From Tundrisphaera lichenicola (GTDB lineage Bacteria; Planctomycetota; Planctomycetia; Isosphaerales; Isosphaeraceae), in the NCBI RefSeq assembly GCF_051175385.1, contig NZ_CP195106.1:6944001-7008000 (forward strand): a stretch of 64,000 bases of DNA, in the 5' to 3' direction. The position numbers and the translations under genes are program-made. Below, in pieces: positions 34,685 to 43,892 of this stretch (position 1 is the first letter of the stretch; each line of letters begins with the position of its first letter). The notes beneath the pieces were generated by a model. It made no database searches. It saw only the letters and a list, made by a program, of their open reading frames with translations, and had not been told where the DNA came from.

Positions 34685-36943
34685 ATGCGCATCACCGGCG
34701 GCTACCGGACGATGAAATCCACGCGGGCGACGCGGCTCCTCGTCGAGTCCCTGGAAGGGCGGCAGCTCCTGGCCGTGGGGGTCGTGTCGTCCCCGCTCGC
34801 GGGCATCCCGTCGGAGGCCTGGCCCGCGGCGATCGGACGACCGGTCGCCGAGCCGGCCCCGTCCGACACATTCTCGGTGACCTACTCCGCCAGCGAGCCT
34901 TCCATGCCGGGAGGCCCGACCGTAGACCCGCTGGTCGGCCCGCAGGCCTCGGCCCCGTACACGCCCGCCCAGATCCGCCACGCCTACGGGTTCGACCAGC
35001 TGGGTTATGACGGGACCGGGCAGACGATCGCGATCATCGACGCGTTCGATAGCCCGAGCATCGCCACCGACCTCCAGGCCTTCAACGCCCGATTCGGGCT
35101 GCCCAATTCGACGTTCATCAAGGCGACCCCGCAGGGCGCGCCGGCTTACAACTCGGGGTGGGCCCTGGAGATCGCGCTGGATGTCGAGTGGGCCCACGCG
35201 ATCGCCCCGATGGCGACGATCCTGCTGGTGGAGGCCAAGAGCAATTCGTTCACCGACCTGCTCGGGGCCGTGGAATATGCGGTCGGGCAGGGGGCCAATC
35301 AGGTCTCGATGAGCTTCGGCGGCGCGGAGTTCGCCGGGGTCTCGCAGTTCGACAGCTACTTCAACCATCCGGGCGTCACGTTCCTGGCCTCGTCCGGCGA
35401 CAGCGGGGCCGAGGTCCTCGCCCCGGCGGTCTCTCCCTACGTCACGGGCGTGGGCGGGACCTACATGCCGCTGGACTCGGCGGGCAATCGGATCTCGGAG
35501 ACGGTCTGGTCGGGCTCGGGCGGCGGGATCTCGGCGCAGGTGGGCCTGCCTTCCTACCAGCAGGGGTTCGTCTCCGGGTCGTTCCGGGGGGTGCCCGACG
35601 TCTCATACAACGCCTCCCCCAGCTCGGGAGTCTACGTCATCAACAACGGGCGATGGAGCACCGTCGGAGGGACCAGCGCCGGGGCCCCGCAATGGGCCGG
35701 TCTGATCGCCCTGGCCAATCAGGGCCGGGCGTCGGCCGGACTTCCGCCGCTCGGGACGGGCCAGACCTTCGGCACCAACTCGGTGCTCTACAACCTGGCC
35801 GGGGGCTCGAGCTATACCAACCCCAACGGCGACTTCCTCGACATCACCTCGGGAAGCAACGGCACGTCGGCGAAGGTCGGCTACGACACCGCGACGGGGC
35901 TGGGGAGCCCCGTGGCGAACAAGCTCGTCCCCGACCTGATCGGGACCACCACCGGGACCGCCACCCCATCGGTCGCCGATGGTGGCTTCGAGTCCCCGGT
36001 GGTCGGCTACGGCAAGGTCGCCCGGCCCGCCGGGATCGCCTGGTCCTTCTCCACCGGCCCGGCCGGATCCGGCAGCAACGCCTGCATCTCCGGCAACAAC
36101 TCCCCCTACACCTCCGGGAACCCCGCCGCTCCCGAGGGCCAGCAGGTCGCCGTCATCCAGAGGCTCGGGGCCATCTCCCAGACCATCGCCGGGTGGGCCG
36201 CCGGCCGGTACACCATCGCCTTCCAGGCCGCCAGGCGCGGCAACTACGGACCCGGGTCCGACGACATCCAGGTCCTCGTCGATGGCATCGCCGTCGGGAC
36301 CATCCTGCCCACCAGCACCTCCTACAACAGCTTCACCACCGCCGCCTTCTCCGTCGCCGCCGGGTCCCACACCATCACCTTCCAGGGCCTCAACTCCAAG
36401 GGCGGGGACAACTCCACCCTCATCGACGCCATCTCCATCCAGGCTCGGCCGGCCTCCACGTCGCTGGAGAACGCGGGCTTCGAGTCCCCGGTGGTCGGCT
36501 ACGGCAAGGTCGCCCGGCCCGCCGGGATCGCCTGGTCCTTCTCCACCGGCCCGGCCGGATCCGGCAGCAACGCCTGCATCTCCGGCAACAACTCCCCCTA
36601 CACCTCCGGGAACCCCGCCGCTCCCGAGGGCCAGCAGGTCGCCGTCATCCAGAGGCTCGGGGCCATCTCCCAGACCATCGCCGGGTGGGCCGCCGGCCGG
36701 TACACCATCGCCTTCCAGGCCGCCAGGCGCGGCAACTACGGACCCGGGTCCGACGACATCCAGGTCCTCGTCGATGGCATCGCCGTCGGGACCATCCTGC
36801 CCACCAGCACCTCCTACAACAGCTTCACCACCGCCGCCTTCTCCGTCGCCGCCGGGTCCCACACCATCACCCTCCAGGGGCTCAACTCCAAGGGCGGGGA
36901 CAACTCCACCCTCATCGACGCCATCTCCATCAATAGCGCGTGA
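34685..36943 (+). CDS. secreted sedolisin (S53) peptidase with two C-terminal repeat domains
   Basis: 752 residues; ATG 34685 has GGAG 10 bases upstream (ATG 34712 is an alternative). The leader holds VESLEGRQLLAV, the LExRxLL export motif. The S53 catalytic set is complete: Glu162 and Asp166 (WALEIALDVEWAHA), oxyanion Asp239 (SSGDSG), nucleophile Ser331 (VGGTSAGAPQWAG), and the calcium-site block DITSGSNG...GYDTATGLGSP. There is no classical propeptide, only a short segment before YTPAQIRHAYGFDQ. Two beta-sandwich domains of about 152 residues follow (GFESPVVGYGKVARPAGIAW to STLIDAISI), almost identical to each other and probably glycan- or surface-binding. It would be an acid-active extracellular protease. 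Confidence 0.9.
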   Translation: MRITGGYRTMKSTRATRLLVESLEGRQLLAVGVVSSPLAGIPSEAWPAAIGRPVAEPAPSDTFSVTYSASEPSMPGGPTVDPLVGPQASAPYTPAQIRHAYGFDQLGYDGTGQTIAIIDAFDSPSIATDLQAFNARFGLPNSTFIKATPQGAPAYNSGWALEIALDVEWAHAIAPMATILLVEAKSNSFTDLLGAVEYAVGQGANQVSMSFGGAEFAGVSQFDSYFNHPGVTFLASSGDSGAEVLAPAVSPYVTGVGGTYMPLDSAGNRISETVWSGSGGGISAQVGLPSYQQGFVSGSFRGVPDVSYNASPSSGVYVINNGRWSTVGGTSAGAPQWAGLIALANQGRASAGLPPLGTGQTFGTNSVLYNLAGGSSYTNPNGDFLDITSGSNGTSAKVGYDTATGLGSPVANKLVPDLIGTTTGTATPSVADGGFESPVVGYGKVARPAGIAWSFSTGPAGSGSNACISGNNSPYTSGNPAAPEGQQVAVIQRLGAISQTIAGWAAGRYTIAFQAARRGNYGPGSDDIQVLVDGIAVGTILPTSTSYNSFTTAAFSVAAGSHTITFQGLNSKGGDNSTLIDAISIQARPASTSLENAGFESPVVGYGKVARPAGIAWSFSTGPAGSGSNACISGNNSPYTSGNPAAPEGQQVAVIQRLGAISQTIAGWAAGRYTIAFQAARRGNYGPGSDDIQVLVDGIAVGTILPTSTSYNSFTTAAFSVAAGSHTITLQGLNSKGGDNSTLIDAISINSA
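35984..36439 (+). repeat. tandem repeat copy 1 inside the sedolisin gene
   Basis: 456 bases encoding one C-terminal domain. It repeats with a period of 492 bases (164 codons) as 36476-36931. By eye the two copies differ at only two bases: T versus C, giving Phe or Leu near 36390, and a silent C versus G a few bases later. Confidence 0.92.
36476..36931 (+). repeat. tandem repeat copy 2 inside the sedolisin gene
   Basis: Second copy of the 456-base unit, joined to the first by a 36-base linker encoding QARPASTSLENA. The protein ends four codons after it. The silent sites are also identical, so duplication or gene conversion is recent. Confidence 0.92.
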
Positions 36944-37048
36944 CCTTCGAGTTCCACCCCTTCCCCTTGCCGAGGCCACCTGTTATCCTGCATCAACGTC
37001 CGACAAAAGTCGGAGCAGTGAGACAGGGACCTCGGGACGAGGTGGGTG

Positions 37049-38524
37049 ATGGGCTTGGATCATTCGGTTCCCGGGGGTCGTTGGCAGGTCCGGCTCGGGG
37101 ACCTGGCGATGGTCGTGGTGGGTTCGGCGTATGTCCTGGACGTGGCCCGGCGGTCCCGGACGACCTGGAGCGGCGGCCTGCCCGACCTGGAGCATGCGCT
37201 CGGGCTGATCGTGCTGACGCTGGGCGTGGGCCTGGTCCTGACCCTGGCGGGGCAGGGGGTCCGGGCCCTTCGAGGGCCGGTCGAGGGCTCCCAAGATTTT
37301 CGGATCTGGGGGGTGGCCTGGCGAGCGATGGCCCTGGGCTGGCTGGGCTGGTCGGTAATCGAGGGTTCGCTGGCCTTGCAGGCCGAGCCCGGGTCCGGAT
37401 GGCTCGGCCAGGCGACCAATGGCGAGATGAGGCTGAGGCTGATCCCGCTGATGACCACCCTGGGGATGATCGGGCTGGTCCTGGCCCTGGGCCCGCTCCC
37501 GGTCCGGAGGGTCCCGGCGGGTCGATCCCGGCGATCCTGGCCCCTGGTGCTCCTGGCGGGGCTGGGCGGCCTGGCGATCGTGGCATCGGGTTACGGGCTG
37601 ATTCCGTACCTGGTTCTCCTGGCGATGGAGGCGGTCCGGCTGGCCTTGACCCACGGACCGCTGATCCCTCTTCCGTCGATCTTCGACCGGCTGACGAGGG
37701 CGGGCCTGGAGACCCTGCCGGGCCTGGCGGCTTGCCTGGCCACGGCGATCTGGCTCGATGAAGACCTCCGAACCTCCGCGCGAGACCCGGCCCGGGCGCG
37801 GGCCGCTCGGTCCTGGGCCGGGGTGGTTACCCGGGCCTCGACCGTCCTCCTGGCGGCGGCGGGCTCGGCCTATGTCCTGCTGGATTCGATCCCGAGGCTC
37901 AGCCCGCCCCTGTCCGAGGGGATCGCGATGATGGTCGACCCGTGGTCCTTCCTGGCGATCGTCCTGGGCTTCGTCGGCCTCTCCGCCGGGATCGCGGCCC
38001 GCCCCTCGGCCCGACTGGCGGAGGAGTCGGCGGGCGATCGCCCGGCCGTTGTCGAGGAGCCTAGCGGGATCGGGGTCTGGCCTCGACGGATCATCGGCGG
38101 GATGGCCTGCCTGGTCGCAATTGAGGTGACCGCCGCCGCCATCCAGTCGATCCGGAGGGACCTCGATGATCGCTGGTATATCCCGATCAGCATCGACAGA
38201 TGGGTGGTCATCTTGAAGGCCCCGCTGGCGTGGCTCGGCTATTCGACCTCGGGGGCCAACTGGCTCCTGTTGATCGACCGGCCCAGCGATGCCCTGATGT
38301 TCGCGGCCTCGGCCTGGCTGGCGGTCCGGTTGCTGATCCTGATGGTCTCCCGCCAGACCGGGCGGCCCGCGCCGTTCGACTTGCTGACGGTCGACCGACA
38401 GACTTTCGGCCGGTTTCTGGGCTGGTCGGTGGCGCTCGCGACCCTGATGCTCGCCAGCCTCCCGCTCCTGGCCGTGGCCGGTGTGGTCCTGACCCACCTG
38501 ATGCTCCGGTGGGTGGCGGGGTAA
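37049..38524 (+). CDS. multi-pass membrane protein, unknown family
   Basis: About 491 residues from the ATG at 37049, with GAGG 6 bases upstream (a GTG directly before it is also in frame). Ten or so hydrophobic segments are spread along the chain (LGDLAMVVVGSAYVL, LGLIVLTLGVGLVLTLAG, PLVLLAGLGGLAIVASGYGL, TVLLAAAGSAYVLLDSIPRL and others), with short charged loops. No transporter or enzyme motif is recognisable. It is convergent with the FG-GAP/UnbV gene and 105 bases after the protease gene. It is probably an Isosphaeraceae-specific inner-membrane protein. Confidence 0.75.
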   Translation: MGLDHSVPGGRWQVRLGDLAMVVVGSAYVLDVARRSRTTWSGGLPDLEHALGLIVLTLGVGLVLTLAGQGVRALRGPVEGSQDFRIWGVAWRAMALGWLGWSVIEGSLALQAEPGSGWLGQATNGEMRLRLIPLMTTLGMIGLVLALGPLPVRRVPAGRSRRSWPLVLLAGLGGLAIVASGYGLIPYLVLLAMEAVRLALTHGPLIPLPSIFDRLTRAGLETLPGLAACLATAIWLDEDLRTSARDPARARAARSWAGVVTRASTVLLAAAGSAYVLLDSIPRLSPPLSEGIAMMVDPWSFLAIVLGFVGLSAGIAARPSARLAEESAGDRPAVVEEPSGIGVWPRRIIGGMACLVAIEVTAAAIQSIRRDLDDRWYIPISIDRWVVILKAPLAWLGYSTSGANWLLLIDRPSDALMFAASAWLAVRLLILMVSRQTGRPAPFDLLTVDRQTFGRFLGWSVALATLMLASLPLLAVAGVVLTHLMLRWVAG

Positions 38525-38564
38525 TCGATCCTCACCCCGCGAATAACGTGGTGATCCGGTAGCC

Positions 38565-38590
38565 CCCTCGGCGATAGTAAAGGCCGAGGG
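38565..38590. terminator. possible bidirectional terminator
   Basis: Inverted repeat CCCTCGGC (38565-38572) and GCCGAGGG (38583-38590) with a 10-base AT-containing loop, in the 90-base gap between two convergent genes. No T-run follows, so a factor-dependent or weak terminator is more likely. Confidence 0.4.
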
Positions 38591-38614
38591 ACTTGCCCGC
38601 CCGCTTCCTTGTGA

Positions 38615-40243
38615 TCACCTCGGGGCCGTCCCTTCTTCGATCTTCAACCGACCGGCCTTGAGATCTCGCCAGGTTTCGACCCGTCCCGAAGGCCAGGTCA
38701 CTTCCAGGCGATCGACGCCTTCGGAGTCACCCAGCCCGAGGATCATCGAGCGATCCGACGAGGAGAGGTAGCCGCCCCCGCCCAGCACGATCCGGGAGAG
38801 CGTCCGACCCCCGAAGGTCGCGCGGACCTTGGCCCCGATCGCCGAACGCGGGGAAGGGTGGCGACCGATCAGGTCGAGCCTCAGCGACCGGCCCGCCTCG
38901 GAGATGTTCCGGAGGACCGCCGCGGGAGCATCCAGCGCGTTGACCACGGCATCGATCCGGCCGTCCCCGTCGAGGTCCCCCACCGCCAGCCCTCGGCCCA
39001 GGATCGGGCGAGCGAACCAGGGGCCGGCCTCCGGAGTGACATCGGCGAGCCGGCCGCCTCGATTCCGGAGCAGGGTCGGACGCATGGCGAATGGCTGGCC
39101 GAGCCTGGCCCGATCGAGGACGTGGCCGTTCGCCTGGAGGAGGTCGAGCCTCCCGTCGAGGTCGAAGTCGGCCAGGGCCAGCCCGAAGCCCAGGACCACG
39201 CGGGTGGTCGACAGTCCGAGCCCGTCCGAGTCGTCCAGGAACATCCCGCCGCCGATCGCCCGGAAGCCGATGGTCGAACGTCCTAGGAAGTTGCCCACGA
39301 CCAGATCGTCCAGTCCATCGCCGTCGATATCACCGAGGGCCACCCCCATCCCGGCCAGGGCGTCCCCCCGACCATCCAGCGCGACGCCCGAAGCCAGCCC
39401 GACCTCCTCGAACCGGAGCCCACCCCGATTCTCGAACAGCCGACAGGCCGTCCCATCATTGGCCACGAAGATGTCCAGGCCTCGGTCGCCGACCAGGTCC
39501 CCGACCACCACCCCGAGCCCTCGGCCGCCGGGGCGGTCCACGCCCGAATCCTTCGAGACATCGGTGAACGTCCCGTCGCCATCGTTCTGATAGAGACGGT
39601 CGGGCTGGGCGGCGAACCCTTCGGGACCGCAGTAATCCCTCTTCCCATCGGGGGCCGCGCAGAAGGGGGCGAAGGCCGGGTCGAAGTCCAGATAGGCCGC
39701 GACGTAGAGGTCGAGGTCGCCGTCGCCATCGAGGTCGGCGAAGGCCGCCGAGGTGCTCCAGAGATCCGAGCCGACCCCGGCGCGGTCGGTCACGTCCTCG
39801 AACTTGCCGAGGCCCGCGTTCCGGTAGAGACGCTGATCCCGCCAGCCGGTCACGAAGAGATCGTCGAGGCCGTCGCCGTCGAAGTCCCCCACCGAGGCCC
39901 CCATCGCGTAACTCGGGCCGGGGGCTCCCGCGCGGTCGGTCACGTCGAGGAACCGCCAATCCCCCTCGTTCCGGAAGAGCCGGCAAGGGGGGTCGGGGCG
40001 GCCCGCCTCCGGGACGATCGGGCCTCCGTTGCAAAGGTAGATATCGAGCCGACCGTCGCCGTCGAAGTCGATCAAGACGACGCCCCCGCCCATGATCTCG
40101 GGGAGGTCGTGGAGCCCCCGCGATCCGGCCTCGAACCGGAACGAGACCCCGGCCTCGGCCGCCACATCGCGAAAGACGAGGGGCGATCCTTCGGGCGGGG
40201 CCGCAGCCATCGAGGCCAACAGCGTCAGGAATGCCCCGATCAA
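38615..40243 (-). CDS. secreted FG-GAP / ASPIC-UnbV repeat protein
   Basis: 542 residues from a TTG at 40243, which overlaps the stop of the upstream small gene as TTGA; an ATG at 40210 is the alternative. Signal peptide LIGAFLTLLASMAAAPP. The body is a beta-propeller of VCBS/FG-GAP repeats with calcium loops (DFDGDGRLDIYLCNGG, DFDGDGLDDLFVTG, DLDGDGDLDLYVAAY, DIDGDGLDDLVVGN, DFDLDGRLDLLQANG). It ends with the ASPIC/UnbV domain (GAKVRATFGGRTLSRIVLGG, then LEVTWPSGRVETWRDL). Such proteins are surface or periplasmic and abundant in planctomycetes; no activity is established. A much longer open frame upstream is antisense to the divergent paralogue and is not part of it. Confidence 0.88.
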   Translation of the reverse strand: MIGAFLTLLASMAAAPPEGSPLVFRDVAAEAGVSFRFEAGSRGLHDLPEIMGGGVVLIDFDGDGRLDIYLCNGGPIVPEAGRPDPPCRLFRNEGDWRFLDVTDRAGAPGPSYAMGASVGDFDGDGLDDLFVTGWRDQRLYRNAGLGKFEDVTDRAGVGSDLWSTSAAFADLDGDGDLDLYVAAYLDFDPAFAPFCAAPDGKRDYCGPEGFAAQPDRLYQNDGDGTFTDVSKDSGVDRPGGRGLGVVVGDLVGDRGLDIFVANDGTACRLFENRGGLRFEEVGLASGVALDGRGDALAGMGVALGDIDGDGLDDLVVGNFLGRSTIGFRAIGGGMFLDDSDGLGLSTTRVVLGFGLALADFDLDGRLDLLQANGHVLDRARLGQPFAMRPTLLRNRGGRLADVTPEAGPWFARPILGRGLAVGDLDGDGRIDAVVNALDAPAAVLRNISEAGRSLRLDLIGRHPSPRSAIGAKVRATFGGRTLSRIVLGGGGYLSSSDRSMILGLGDSEGVDRLEVTWPSGRVETWRDLKAGRLKIEEGTAPR

Positions 40244-40572
40244 AGGTCGTCGAACGCGACCCAGGCCGGCTTGGCCGGGAGACTTCGTGGAGTCGACCGG
40301 ACCAATCGCCCGGGGAGCAGGACCACCGATCGGGCGATCCGGCCCGATGCCATCAGGGTTTCCACGATCGCGACCACCGAGAGGCGGACGATCTGCACGC
40401 AGAGCCAGCCCGACCACCAGATCGACCCGAAGACCAGTCCGACTGACCCGAAGATCAGGCCCAGCGTCAGGTCGAAGGCAATCGCCAGGAACGCCCGGAA
40501 TCCCTGATACGTCCGAGTGACCCGGCCTCCCCGACGCCCGAGCTGATACTCCACCTGATAGGTCCATGCCAT
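40240..40572 (-). CDS. small membrane protein translationally coupled to FG-GAP gene
   Basis: 110 residues. The N-terminus is soluble and basic (MAWTYQVEYQLGRRGGRVTR), followed by two hydrophobic segments (FLAIAFDLTLGLIFGSVGLV and WLCVQIVRLSVVAIVETL) and a basic tail. I do not recognise a family. Its TGA overlaps the TTG start of the FG-GAP/UnbV gene by three bases (TTGA at 40240-40243), so the two are probably co-translated. The upstream gap of 199 bases is shared with the divergent TPR-UnbV gene. Confidence 0.65.
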   Translation of the reverse strand: MAWTYQVEYQLGRRGGRVTRTYQGFRAFLAIAFDLTLGLIFGSVGLVFGSIWWSGWLCVQIVRLSVVAIVETLMASGRIARSVVLLPGRLVRSTPRSLPAKPAWVAFDDL

Positions 40573-40771
40573 GGCTCGACCCTTCGACCCGGTCTCGTTT
40601 CATTCGGGAATGCCGCCTCTCGTGATTCGTCGCCACTTCCAGAATATTGCGAAAGCCGAGGATGCTCGACCATCGACCCGGCTGATAAGATGGATTCCGC
40701 CCGAGGCGATGCCGCCTGATCGCGACCCATCCGTCCCCCTCAGCCCGATTCCAGCTCCACGAGTCACGAGC

Positions 40772-43700
40772 ATGAGTTTCCCCGTCTCGCGAAAACTCAC
40801 GATCGGGATCGTCCTGGCCTCCGGAGCCCTGGGGCTCGCGACCTGGACGGCCCGGGAAGTCGGCAAGGCCCGGGAACGTCAACTCCGGGCGGGAGTCGAG
40901 GAAGCCCGGCGGGAGATGTCGAGCGGCCGGCTCGCCGAGGCCCGGGCGAAGCTCACGGCCCTGGCCGGGCAATGGCCCGACCGGGGAGACGTCCTGCTGC
41001 CCCTGGGCCAGTCCGAGGAGGCCCTGGGACACCCCGAGCAGGCCCTCAAGGCCTGGGAGCAAGTCCCGGCCTCCGACCCGAATTACGTCCCGGCCGTCGA
41101 ATCGCTCGCCTCGGTCCGGATCAACCTGGGCCGATTCACCCCGGCCGAGTCGCTCCTGATCAAGGCGCTCCGGGAGGTCCCCGCCTCCGATCGCTATCCC
41201 TTGATCCGTGCGCTGGCGCGGTTGCTCCGGATGGAAGGCCGGTTCGCCGAGATCGGCCAGGTCCTGATCGCCGGATGGGGCTGCGCCCCGAACCCGAGCG
41301 AGCTGCTCCAGGATCTCTGGCAGAACGACACCGAGCCCGTGGCCGTCGACGCCTGGAAGCTGTTCCTCGACGCGGCCGACGACCAGGACGATCGGGTCTG
41401 GCTGGGCCGGGCCCATCATGCGCTGGAGAGTGGCCGACTCGACGAGGCCGCGACCTGGCTCGATCGGTGCAAGTCCCGGCGAGCCGACGACCCCGCGGTC
41501 GCCCGGGCGAGCCTGGCCCTGGCGATGGCTTCCGATGACGAGGCCCGGTTCCGGGAGGCCGCGAACCTGATCCCCGCCGAGGATCTCTCCCCCTCGATGG
41601 TCGCCAACCTCCGCGTCTGGCTGGCATCCCGGGGCGGAGACCTTGAGGCCGAGCGGCGGGAGTTGTCCCGGCTGGTCGAGATCCAGCCGTCGAACACGCA
41701 GGCCCTCGAACGCCTGGCCGTGCTGGCCCGAGAGGCGGGCGACACCGGGGAGGCCGAGCGGCTCCAGCGGGCGCGGGCCGAGATCGACCGCGCCAAGGAT
41801 TACATCCACAAGCTGGTCGTCCGGAAGATCGAGTTCCGCTCGGTGGCCGGGGAACTCGCCCGACTCTCGGGACTCCTGGGCCGCCACTTCGACGAGCATG
41901 CCTGGTCCCTGGTCGCGGCGGACTCGCCGGGCGGCAAGCCATCGGAGGCGACCATCGGACCATCGAGGACCTTCTGCCGGGAGGCCTCGGGGTCGGCGAT
42001 GGCGAGCCTGATCGCCAAGTCGGCGGGACCTCGCCCCTCCGGGACGGTCATGGTCGCCGACCGGCTCGCGGACCTCCGAGCTTCCAAAATCGCCGGAGAT
42101 GGTCCGACGGCCAGGCCCGGCGAGTCCGACCTCTCGGCCGGCCCGAAGCTCGACTTCGTCGACGATGCCGAGGCGGCCGGGCTCCGCTTCGTCTTCGACA
42201 ACGGCCGGACCGCCCTGACGAAGTGGCTCCTGCCCGAGTCGCTCTCGGGCGGCGTGGGCCTGATCGATTTCGACGGCGATGGCTGGCTGGACGTCTATTG
42301 CGTGCAAGGGGGTCCGCTCGACGCGGGCGGACCCGATTCCGGCGAGCCTCGGGTCTCGCTCCCGGACGGCGAGCTGGGCGACCGCCTCTTCCGGAATCAG
42401 CGTGACGGGACCTTCCGCGACGCGACCCGCGAGGCCGGGATCGACCGGCTCGCCTGGGGCCAGGGGTACGGGATGGGCGTCAGCGTGGGGGACGTCGACA
42501 ACGACGGGCACCCCGACCTCTTCCTGACCCGCCTGAACCGATATCACCTCTACCGGAATCGGGGCGACGGGACCTTCGAGGACGCCACCGAACGCTCGGG
42601 CCTGGGCGGGGTCCAGCGGAACCCGACCTCGTCCGCCTTCGCCGACCTCGACGGCGACGGCGACCTCGACCTCTACGTCTGCCATTATGTCCTCTGGGAC
42701 CCGTCCGACATCCCGCTCTGCAAGAACGACCAGGGGCAGGCCTATTACTGCGACCCGGCCAAATATGAACGCGCGAGCGACCGAGTCTTCCGGAACGACG
42801 GCGGGCGGTTCGTCGACGTGACCGGGTCGGCCGGCTTCACCGACCCCGATGGGCGAGGGCTCGGCGTGGTGGCCGCCGACTTCGACGACGACAACAAGAT
42901 CGACCTGTACGTAGCCAACGACGGGACGGCCAACTTCCTGTTCCACAACCTCGGGGGGATGTCGTTCGAGGAGATCGGGATGATGGCCGGGGTCGCGGCC
43001 AACAACGAGGGGGGGTTCCAGGCCGGGATGGGGGTCGCGGCGGCGGATTTCGACGGCGACGAGCGGATGGACCTGGTGGTGACCAACCTCTATGGCGAGG
43101 GGACCACGCTCTACCAGAACCTGGGCCAGAACATGTTCGCCGACCAGAGTGCCCCGTCGGGGATCCTGCTGGCCACCCGGTATCTGCTCGGATTCGGGAT
43201 CGCGGCCTTCGACGCCGCCAATGACGGGCGGATCGACCTCACGATCGCCAATGGCAACGTGAACGATTTCCGGCCCCTTTATCCCAACGCCATGCCGGCC
43301 CGCCTCTACGAGGGGAGGCCCGGCGGACGCCTGGTCGACGTCTCGGATCGGGCCGGGACGCCCTGGGCCGAACTCCGGCTGGGCCGGGGCCTGGCCGCGG
43401 GGGACCTGGACAATGACGGGCGGGTCGACTTCGTCGCGATCGACCAGAACGAGCCCCTGGCGTTCTTCCGCAACAGGACCGAGCGGGCCGGACATTTCGC
43501 GACCTTCCAGCTGGAGGGGACGGCCTCGAACCGGGACGGGGTGGGCGCAAGGGTGGTCGTCACCACCCCCGATGGCCGTCGGCAGGTCGCGCAACGCCTG
43601 GGGGGCGGCAGCTACCTCTCGGCCTCCGACGGGCGGCTCCACTTCGGGCTCGGGGCCTCGGCGACGATCGGATCGGTCGAGGTCCGCTGGCCTTCGGGCC

Positions 43701-43801
43701 GTCTCGACCTCTGGAAGGACCTGGCCGGCGACACCGGATACCGGCTCCGCGAAGGGGAGCCCATCCCCAAGCCGCTGGCCGGGTTCCGGGCCGGACCCTA
43801 G
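40772..43801 (+). CDS. TPR plus FG-GAP / ASPIC-UnbV protein
   Basis: 1009 residues from the ATG at 40772 (MSFPVSRKLTIGIVLASGAL), which gives an N-terminal signal anchor; the frame is open further upstream but lacks a plausible leader. Residues about 40-340 are helical TPR-like repeats (GRLAEARAKLTALAGQWPD, GHPEQALKAWEQVPASDPNY, GRLDEAATWLDRC). Residues about 455-880 hold FG-GAP calcium loops (DFDGDGWLDVYCVQGG, DVDNDGHPDLFLTR, DLDGDGDLDLYVCHY, DFDDDNKIDLYVANDG), and the C-terminus is an ASPIC/UnbV domain (SVEVRWPSGRLDLWKDL). It is a paralogue of the divergent 542-residue protein with an added TPR module. The next gene follows after 91 bases. Confidence 0.9.
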   Translation: MSFPVSRKLTIGIVLASGALGLATWTAREVGKARERQLRAGVEEARREMSSGRLAEARAKLTALAGQWPDRGDVLLPLGQSEEALGHPEQALKAWEQVPASDPNYVPAVESLASVRINLGRFTPAESLLIKALREVPASDRYPLIRALARLLRMEGRFAEIGQVLIAGWGCAPNPSELLQDLWQNDTEPVAVDAWKLFLDAADDQDDRVWLGRAHHALESGRLDEAATWLDRCKSRRADDPAVARASLALAMASDDEARFREAANLIPAEDLSPSMVANLRVWLASRGGDLEAERRELSRLVEIQPSNTQALERLAVLAREAGDTGEAERLQRARAEIDRAKDYIHKLVVRKIEFRSVAGELARLSGLLGRHFDEHAWSLVAADSPGGKPSEATIGPSRTFCREASGSAMASLIAKSAGPRPSGTVMVADRLADLRASKIAGDGPTARPGESDLSAGPKLDFVDDAEAAGLRFVFDNGRTALTKWLLPESLSGGVGLIDFDGDGWLDVYCVQGGPLDAGGPDSGEPRVSLPDGELGDRLFRNQRDGTFRDATREAGIDRLAWGQGYGMGVSVGDVDNDGHPDLFLTRLNRYHLYRNRGDGTFEDATERSGLGGVQRNPTSSAFADLDGDGDLDLYVCHYVLWDPSDIPLCKNDQGQAYYCDPAKYERASDRVFRNDGGRFVDVTGSAGFTDPDGRGLGVVAADFDDDNKIDLYVANDGTANFLFHNLGGMSFEEIGMMAGVAANNEGGFQAGMGVAAADFDGDERMDLVVTNLYGEGTTLYQNLGQNMFADQSAPSGILLATRYLLGFGIAAFDAANDGRIDLTIANGNVNDFRPLYPNAMPARLYEGRPGGRLVDVSDRAGTPWAELRLGRGLAAGDLDNDGRVDFVAIDQNEPLAFFRNRTERAGHFATFQLEGTASNRDGVGARVVVTTPDGRRQVAQRLGGGSYLSASDGRLHFGLGASATIGSVEVRWPSGRLDLWKDLAGDTGYRLREGEPIPKPLAGFRAGP

Positions 43802-43892
43802 CGTCCAGGCCCGACCGCTCGCGATTTGCCCCTCGACCTGCGAAACTGGCACCGATCCGCTTCGTCCCATCCTCCTCCGAGGCCATCGCGAA

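Noticed and set aside
34402..35010. Plus-strand frame before and into the protease gene
   Set aside because: No domain, no ribosome binding site, and its second half is a frame-shifted reading of the protease leader.
40244..43870. Minus-strand open frame that would extend the FG-GAP protein by about 1,200 residues
   Set aside because: It is antisense to the TPR-UnbV gene, has the Gly/Pro/Arg/Val-rich composition of GC-rich shadows and no domains, while the plus strand encodes clear motifs.
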